Source: Flavobacteriaceae bacterium
Lineage (GTDB): Bacteria > Bacteroidota > Bacteroidia > Flavobacteriales > Flavobacteriaceae
Direction: 5' to 3'
Length of the DNA: 10,093 nt
NCBI GenBank assembly: GCA_947458575.1
Contig: CANHBE010000080.1
Location: forward strand, 1-10,093
The notes under the pieces are model-generated. The model saw only the letters and a list, made by a program, of their open reading frames with translations. It was not told where the DNA came from and searched no databases. Each line of letters begins with the position of its first letter. The first letter of the stretch is position 1. The position numbers and the translations under genes are program-made. This document shows positions 6,703 through 10,093 of the stretch, piece by piece.

Positions 6703-7398
6703 CGTAGACAAAAAATCAATAATTTTGATCCTATCATAATCCTCATCAAAACCTACTTTATTCTCTTTCAAGAATGATTCAATTACAGCTTTGTGCTCCG
6801 GAAAAAGTTTTATAAGTTGTTTTTTACTTGAAGGAAATTCAACGATTCCTTTGTCACTTTTTTTGAAGTAATAAGTGTTGTCTGTCTTTACAAATCGGGC
6901 TGGCATATCTTTTTCCAAAGACGTTTTTGCTATTTTACCATCATAGAATGAAATGTTCTCTTTTAGGTACAACGTATAATTTCCTTTGTTATGTAGCTCG
7001 ATGAGGTAACCTTTCATGTATTTTCCCCCATCATTGGTGTAATCTAGCAATTCATATTTTTTACCAGTTCCAACAAAAGTAATCTTGCTGAAGTCCGTTA
7101 TTTTGTCTAGGATCAGCGTGTCATTTTTCGGAGTTATGAATTCAAATTCGTCGGCATTGACATTATACCTCATGTAGTATTTCTGCGCTACATTATCCAC
7201 TTTTGCGAGGCCAAACATTTTTTGCAAATAGGGACTTCCTTGAATTTGCTTTCCTTGATTTTTAGCATTTCTGAAAACTTTGCTTGCGCCTTGATTGAGC
7301 ATAATGGCGTCTAGATTTCCGTTTTGTATATCAACTTGTGCTTGTAGTGTGCTACAAATGAGGAGAACGATAAACTTGTACAACGTGGAGGTTTTCAT
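6697..7398 (-). CDS. Secreted protein of unknown function
   Basis: I cannot name this 233-residue protein. Residues 1-20 form a Sec signal peptide with a probable cut after 'LQA', leaving a periplasmic or extracellular protein of about 213 residues with no other membrane span. The mature protein reads as mixed beta strands: 'GSPYLQKMFG' (54-63), 'YYMRYNVNADEFEF' (74-87), 'YLIELHNKGNYTLYLKENISFYDG' region (131-154), and 'YYFKK' (176-180). It ends with a helical, lysine-rich segment (192-231, 'LIKLFPEHKAVIESFLKENKVGF'). The 'GSPYL ... RYN ... DEFE' layout resembles unnamed secreted proteins I associate with Bacteroidota, but this is memory and gives no function. It lies 42 bp downstream of mscS on the same strand, so it may share its transcript or use the -7 element at 7418-7425. 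The last 6 bp overlap the end of tsaB tail to tail. Confidence 0.8.
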   Translation of the reverse strand: MKTSTLYKFIVLLICSTLQAQVDIQNGNLDAIMLNQGASKVFRNAKNQGKQIQGSPYLQKMFGLAKVDNVAQKYYMRYNVNADEFEFITPKNDTLILDKITDFSKITFVGTGKKYELLDYTNDGGKYMKGYLIELHNKGNYTLYLKENISFYDGKIAKTSLEKDMPARFVKTDNTYYFKKSDKGIVEFPSSKKQLIKLFPEHKAVIESFLKENKVGFDEDYDRIKIIDFLSTL

Positions 7399-7402
7399 AG
7401 GA

Positions 7403-7420
7403 TTGAATAATTTTATTCAA
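7403..7420. repeat. Perfect 8-bp inverted repeat, 2-bp spacer
   Basis: TTGAATAA and TTATTCAA flank a TT spacer between mscS and the secreted-protein gene. The right arm overlaps the possible -7 element at 7418-7425 by three bases, and the left arm ends 4 bp before the ATG. It could be an operator for a dimeric regulator or a weak AU-rich leader hairpin. There is no adjacent U-tract on the minus strand, so it is not a convincing terminator for mscS. Confidence 0.5.
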
Positions 7421-7425
7421 AAATA
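7418..7425 (-). promoter_or_regulatory. Possible -7 promoter element for the secreted-protein gene
   Basis: The minus strand reads TATTTTTG, an exact TANNTTTG match, 19 bp upstream of the ATG at 7398. No TTTG is found at the expected -33 distance, so this is weak in AT-rich DNA. Confidence 0.33.
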
Positions 7426-7440
7426 ACTTTTTTCTTATTC

Positions 7441-8247
7441 TTAGGCGTGTTGTAAGTTGATTTTCTTTTCGTCGAAAGCGACTTTGCAATTTTCTAAAAT
7501 CATAGCACAGACATCTTGATTGTCTTCATTTTTTGTCCATACTTGTATTGCCAAATGAATCCCAGCATCGGTTAATTCACGCACAAAAACTTCGGGCTTG
7601 GGATTTTTTTGAACTTGAGGCATTGTATTGACAACGTCTAAAATTATTTTTTTCACTTCATTGATGTTGGTCTGATAGGAAATTCTAATGGTCAAGTTAG
7701 TTCGTTGCAAGGGCTTATTAGAGTAATTGACGATTTTACCATTAGACAAAATTCCATTGGGAATAAAAACTACTTCATTGTTTTCGGTTAAAATTTGCGT
7801 TACAAATATTTGAATATCAATAACTTTTCCTACTGAACCTTGAGCTTCGATAGTGTCTCCGAGCTTAAACGGTTTGAATAGAATAATCAAAATACCGCCC
7901 GCAAAATTAGCCAATGACCCTTGAAGAGAAAGTCCAAGAGCTAGTCCGGCAGCACCAAGTATTGCAAGAAACGAAGAAGATTCAACGCCCAGTTTGGAAA
8001 TGACGGCTACAAATAATACAATTCTAAGTCCCCAGAAAATGATATCTGACAGAAATTCTATAAGTGTTGGTTCCACTTCTCTTTTTATCATGACTTTTCT
8101 CGCAACTGCATTGATAAATCGGATGACCCAAATACCAATGATTAATAGGAGTAGTGCCGCTATTAGTTTCGGAAAATAGTCAATTAAGACCGCGGTGAAT
8201 GTCTCGGAGTACTTTTGAAATAAAGTGCTTGGAATAGTTAAGTTCAT
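7441..8247 (-). CDS. Small-conductance mechanosensitive channel, MscS family
   Basis: This 268-residue inner-membrane channel belongs to the family that opens under membrane tension to release solutes during hypo-osmotic shock. Three spans are visible: TM1 about 26-44, TM2 about 68-86, and the pore-lining TM3 at 92-119. TM3 has the glycine/alanine pattern 'GAAGLALGLSLQGSLANFAGG' region and leads into 'FKPFKLGD' (124-131). The beta domain follows, with 'GSVGKVIDIQIFVTQI' (137-152) and the signature 'VVFIPNGILSNGKIVNYS' (159-176), then an alpha/beta domain. The C-terminus stops at 'FDEKKINLQHA', with no 'IPFPQ'-type strand that usually closes the cytoplasmic vestibule. ATG 8247 is preceded by AT-rich DNA with no Shine-Dalgarno sequence and lies 12 bp after an intrinsic terminator. 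It is probably an independent gene, or one read through together with the secreted protein downstream. Confidence 0.94.
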   Translation of the reverse strand: MNLTIPSTLFQKYSETFTAVLIDYFPKLIAALLLLIIGIWVIRFINAVARKVMIKREVEPTLIEFLSDIIFWGLRIVLFVAVISKLGVESSSFLAILGAAGLALGLSLQGSLANFAGGILIILFKPFKLGDTIEAQGSVGKVIDIQIFVTQILTENNEVVFIPNGILSNGKIVNYSNKPLQRTNLTIRISYQTNINEVKKIILDVVNTMPQVQKNPKPEVFVRELTDAGIHLAIQVWTKNEDNQDVCAMILENCKVAFDEKKINLQHA

Positions 8248-8259
8248 TGTGATATCAAT

Positions 8260-8286
8260 AAAAAACCTTCCCGATGATGAGAAGGT
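8260..8286 (-). terminator. Intrinsic terminator after the helical-repeat gene
   Basis: On the minus strand ACCTTC (8286-8281) pairs with GAAGGT (8270-8265) around a 10-base loop and runs directly into a T-run at 8265-8260. It lies about 30 bp beyond the stop of the gene ending at 8319 and only 12 bp before the mscS ATG. Because a possible mscS -7 element (8298-8305) lies upstream of it, the hairpin may also fall within the mscS leader. Confidence 0.75.
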
Positions 8287-8297
8287 AGTTTGTTGCG

Positions 8298-8305
8298 CAA
8301 AAATA
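8298..8305 (-). promoter_or_regulatory. Possible -7 promoter element for mscS
   Basis: The minus strand reads TATTTTTG, an exact match to TANNTTTG, followed by GCGCAAC. It falls between the stop of the helical-repeat gene and the terminator hairpin, 50 bp before the mscS ATG. No good -33 TTTG is seen. It is the only element of this type in the mscS upstream gap. Confidence 0.35.
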
Positions 8306-8318
8306 GTTTTTTTATGGA

Positions 8319-8729
8319 TTAGTCCGCATCTTCTTCCACACGATTTTGTTGTGGTGTTTCAGGTTCTTTTGCCTCGTGAGAGCCATCATTGGTGAGGGAA
8401 TTTACTTTCTCTTTCGCCGTTTCAATCGTATCGGAAATTTTCTCTTTTGCCTCTTCCGCGAATTCCTCAACTTTGGCAATTACTGGAGCTGATTTTTCTT
8501 TTACGGTTTCAATGGCTTCGTTTATGACCTCTTCTGCTTTTTCAGAAAACTCGCCAGCTTTTTCTTTTGCAGCCTCTGCGTATTCTTCAACTTTATCTAT
8601 GATAGGAGCTGCAGCTTCTTTTGCTTTTGCCACCGTATCTTCCACAAGGTGTTCTGCTTTGTCGGCCATATCCGCGGTTGAAGTCTTAGCAGAACCAAAT
8701 AGATTCTTAAAAAATGATCCTACTCCCAT
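8319..8729 (-). CDS. Small charged amphipathic helical-repeat protein, YtxH/LEA-like
   Basis: This 136-residue protein has no signal peptide and no clear membrane span. After a short glycine/phenylalanine N-terminus ('GVGSFFKNLFGSAK') it is almost entirely predicted amphipathic or coiled-coil helix from about residue 20 to 112, made of A, E and K. An acidic, proline- and glutamine-containing tail follows. It contains a 40-residue repeat: residues 37-57 and 77-97 match at 15 of 21 positions around 'AP[IV]I.KVEE[YF]AE.AKEK'. The pattern is like YtxH-type or LEA-like stress proteins and apolipoprotein-like helices. Such low-complexity similarity is weak evidence of homology, so I give no function. 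The hydrophobic N-terminal residues could dock on a membrane. It has its own possible -7 element (8757-8764) and a downstream terminator, so it is probably monocistronic. The antisense strand is also open because of this composition, but it codes for nothing recognisable. Confidence 0.82.
   Translation of the reverse strand: MGVGSFFKNLFGSAKTSTADMADKAEHLVEDTVAKAKEAAAPIIDKVEEYAEAAKEKAGEFSEKAEEVINEAIETVKEKSAPVIAKVEEFAEEAKEKISDTIETAKEKVNSLTNDGSHEAKEPETPQQNRVEEDAD
8439..8621 (-). repeat. In-gene tandem repeat, 120-bp period
   Basis: Two segments, 8559-8621 and 8439-8501, encode residues 37-57 and 77-97 of the helical-repeat protein with 15 of 21 identical amino acids. The period is exactly 120 bp (40 residues), which indicates an internal duplication that has since diverged. 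Confidence 0.75.
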
Positions 8730-8756
8730 AATATTTTAGTTTTTTCGGTTGATTAT

Positions 8757-8764
8757 CAAAATTA
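8757..8764 (-). promoter_or_regulatory. Possible -7 promoter element for the helical-repeat gene
   Basis: The minus strand reads TAATTTTG, an exact TANNTTTG match, 27 bp upstream of the ATG at 8729. A run of eight T on the minus strand (8773-8766) lies immediately upstream. That run could equally be the weak end signal of the preceding gene, but no stem precedes it. No clear -33 element is visible. Confidence 0.38.
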
Positions 8765-8788
8765 TAAAAAAAAGAGAAGCTGTTGCGT

Positions 8789-10093
8789 TTATTGTTGTAT
8801 TTCTTTAAGAATTTCATCCAAGTGAACTTTAGGACGTTGGCAAACCCGATCCTTACAGAGATAAAATAGTGTCTTTTCCGCAACATATCGATCCTTTAGG
8901 AAAGCCAATTTTGACTCATCCATCGTTGCGGCCACCAATAGGCCCGGATGGTACTGCAGATTAATTTCTTTAGCTTTTTGTAGCGCATCATCACCGCAAA
9001 TTGCCAGTGACATCGAATTGTTTTCGTAAAATAGAACCGCATCAAGCCAGTTGGAAAATGCACTAGGATAGTCGATGGTCCGGACAATTTTTTGAATCAT
9101 TTTTTGAGCGATATCATCATAGTGTGGTTGTTCAAAATAGATACTCAAATTTTGCAAATTCTTAGCCATGATGGAGTTTGATGCCGGTATCACATTGTCT
9201 TCTAATTCAAAATGGGGAACAATCAATGGTTCGTCAAGATCGGATTTGAAATTGAAAAAGGAAGCAGAACTATCATAGAAATGGTCCAGACAGTAGTCAG
9301 TCAAATTCTTGGCATATTGCAGCCATGTCATATCGAATGTAACCTGATATAAGGCAATGAATGCATCAATCACTGTGGCGTAATCTTCTAGAAAACCATT
9401 TATACTTGCCTTTTTGTTTTTGTATGAATGCCAGAGATTGCCATCTTCAGACCACAGTTTATGAACCACAAAATTTGCATTATCGAGGGCGATTTTAAGA
9501 TATTCATCAGATTGAAACGCTTTGAAGGCGTCAATAAATCCTTTGAGCATTAGCGCATTCCATGATGTCAGACATTTGTCGTCAAGTCTGGGTTTACTTT
9601 TTTGCTCTCTCGCATGATAAAGCAAATGTTCCCAATGACGTTTTTTATTTTGTAAAATGGTAGCGTCGATATGTACTTGTGCGGCAATTTCTTGAATAGA
9701 ATCTTTTTGAATTAGAACAAAATTTCCGTGTTCCCATGCCCCGAAATCATTAATATTGAAAACCGTAGCAAAAAGAGTAAAATCGTCTCCGAGCAACATT
9801 TGCAATTCGTCTTTCGTCCAAACATAAAAGGCACCTTCCTCTAATTCTCCTAAGTTATTGAGGCTGTCTGCATCCATAGCGCTGAAAAAAGAACCTTCTG
9901 GAGTGTACCACTCCTTGCAAACGAATTGAAGTGTTTTTTCCACCACTTCTTGATATAAAGGATTCTTTGTTCTTTTGAAAGCATCGGAATAGAGCGAAAC
10001 CAATTGACCGTTATCATACAGCATTTTCTCGAAATGTGGAACATGCCATTTAAGATCGACAGCGTATCGCGAGAAGCCACCACCGACAGTGTC
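8789..10093 (-). CDS. YyaL/DUF255 thioredoxin-domain protein, C-terminal part (partial)
   Basis: The frame stays open to the right edge, so the N-terminus is missing; 434 residues are visible. It belongs to the YyaL/SPATA20 family: an N-terminal DUF255 thioredoxin-like domain (outside the window) followed by an (alpha/alpha)6 barrel like N-acylglucosamine 2-epimerases and glycosidases. Family motifs in visible numbering are 'VGGGFSRYAVD' (3-13), 'WHVPHFEKMLYDNGQL' (16-31), 'FSAMDADS' (70-77), 'EEGAFYVWT' (85-93), 'DDKCLTSWNALM' (171-182), and the closing cysteine pair 'FYLCKDRVCQRPKV'. Full-length members are about 650-700 residues, so roughly 240 are missing. An ATG at 10024 (residue 24 here) is not the start, because conserved family sequence continues upstream of it. 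The enzymatic activity of the family is not established. It is probably cytoplasmic. Confidence 0.92.
   Translation of the reverse strand, partial: DTVGGGFSRYAVDLKWHVPHFEKMLYDNGQLVSLYSDAFKRTKNPLYQEVVEKTLQFVCKEWYTPEGSFFSAMDADSLNNLGELEEGAFYVWTKDELQMLLGDDFTLFATVFNINDFGAWEHGNFVLIQKDSIQEIAAQVHIDATILQNKKRHWEHLLYHAREQKSKPRLDDKCLTSWNALMLKGFIDAFKAFQSDEYLKIALDNANFVVHKLWSEDGNLWHSYKNKKASINGFLEDYATVIDAFIALYQVTFDMTWLQYAKNLTDYCLDHFYDSSASFFNFKSDLDEPLIVPHFELEDNVIPASNSIMAKNLQNLSIYFEQPHYDDIAQKMIQKIVRTIDYPSAFSNWLDAVLFYENNSMSLAICGDDALQKAKEINLQYHPGLLVAATMDESKLAFLKDRYVAEKTLFYLCKDRVCQRPKVHLDEILKEIQQ

Noticed and set aside
7441..7480. Frameshift at the end of mscS hiding a normal C-terminus
   Set aside because: Reading the other frames across this stretch does not recover an IPFPQ-like strand, so there is no support for a broken gene.
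8439..8621. Direct repeats considered as a CRISPR or satellite array
   Set aside because: There are only two degenerate copies, in frame within a coding sequence with a codon-multiple period, so this is protein repeat structure.
8389..8739. Long open frame (116 codons) on the plus strand antisense to the helical-repeat gene
   Set aside because: The protein is a serine/alanine/phenylalanine-rich mirror of an A/E/K-rich coding strand, with no recognisable domain. The minus-strand gene has periodic helical repeats and regulatory sites.
8765..8788. Run of eight A on the plus strand as a terminator for the YyaL-type gene
   Set aside because: No stem-loop precedes the T-run on the minus strand, so it does not meet the usual form of an intrinsic terminator.
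9850..10083. Second minus-strand open frame overlapping the YyaL-type gene
   Set aside because: It is out of frame with conserved YyaL motifs that run through the same bases.
1..10093. Mobile element, defence island or biosynthetic cluster
   Set aside because: No transposase, integrase, terminal inverted repeats, nuclease/toxin-like domains or assembly-line enzymes are visible. The genes are ordinary respiratory, envelope and housekeeping families.

Overview
The window looks like chromosomal DNA of a member of the Bacteroidota, most likely a flavobacterium. Coding sequence is AT-rich, clear Shine-Dalgarno sequences are missing, and several starts are preceded by TANNTTTG-type -7 elements, as is usual in that phylum. 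Protein families and gene order point the same way: SCO with DUF420, a DUF4403 lipoprotein, and TolC plus a MacA-like adaptor followed by tsaB. I see no mobile element, phage gene, CRISPR array, tRNA or rRNA. No intergenic stretch exceeds about 220 bases.

Bases 1-1660 (+) are the end of a respiratory-oxidase maturation operon. It holds the tail of one probable SCO-type protein, a complete SCO protein with its CxxxC and histidine copper ligands, a DUF420 membrane protein, and a 76-residue secreted CxxC protein with one membrane span. Spacing is 12 bp, a 1-bp TAATG overlap and 14 bp, so the genes are probably co-transcribed. They probably act together in copper delivery to, or assembly of, cytochrome oxidase.

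Bases 1663-3060 (-) are a DUF4403 lipoprotein that meets the previous operon tail to tail with a 2-bp gap. A 220-bp divergent intergenic region carries the best promoter of the window. It drives a rightward operon (3281-6702): a TolC-type outer-membrane channel, a membrane-fusion/periplasmic adaptor, and tsaB, a tRNA t6A modification gene. tsaB starts with GTG overlapping the adaptor stop codon. No inner-membrane pump is encoded in this operon.

Bases 6697-10093 (-) hold four genes reading leftward: an unrecognised secreted protein (its stop overlaps that of tsaB), an MscS-type mechanosensitive channel, a small charged amphipathic helical-repeat protein, and the C-terminal two-thirds of a YyaL/DUF255 thioredoxin-domain protein that runs off the right edge. 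A convincing intrinsic terminator (8260-8286) sits between the repeat protein and mscS, and a possible mscS -7 element lies just upstream of it.

Most of the window is housekeeping or envelope biology, and I do not see a clearly new defence, mobile or metabolic system. The items most worth checking are the tandem SCO pair with the small CAMC membrane protein, the pump-less TolC/adaptor operon coupled to tsaB, the terminator inside the probable mscS leader, and the helical-repeat protein.
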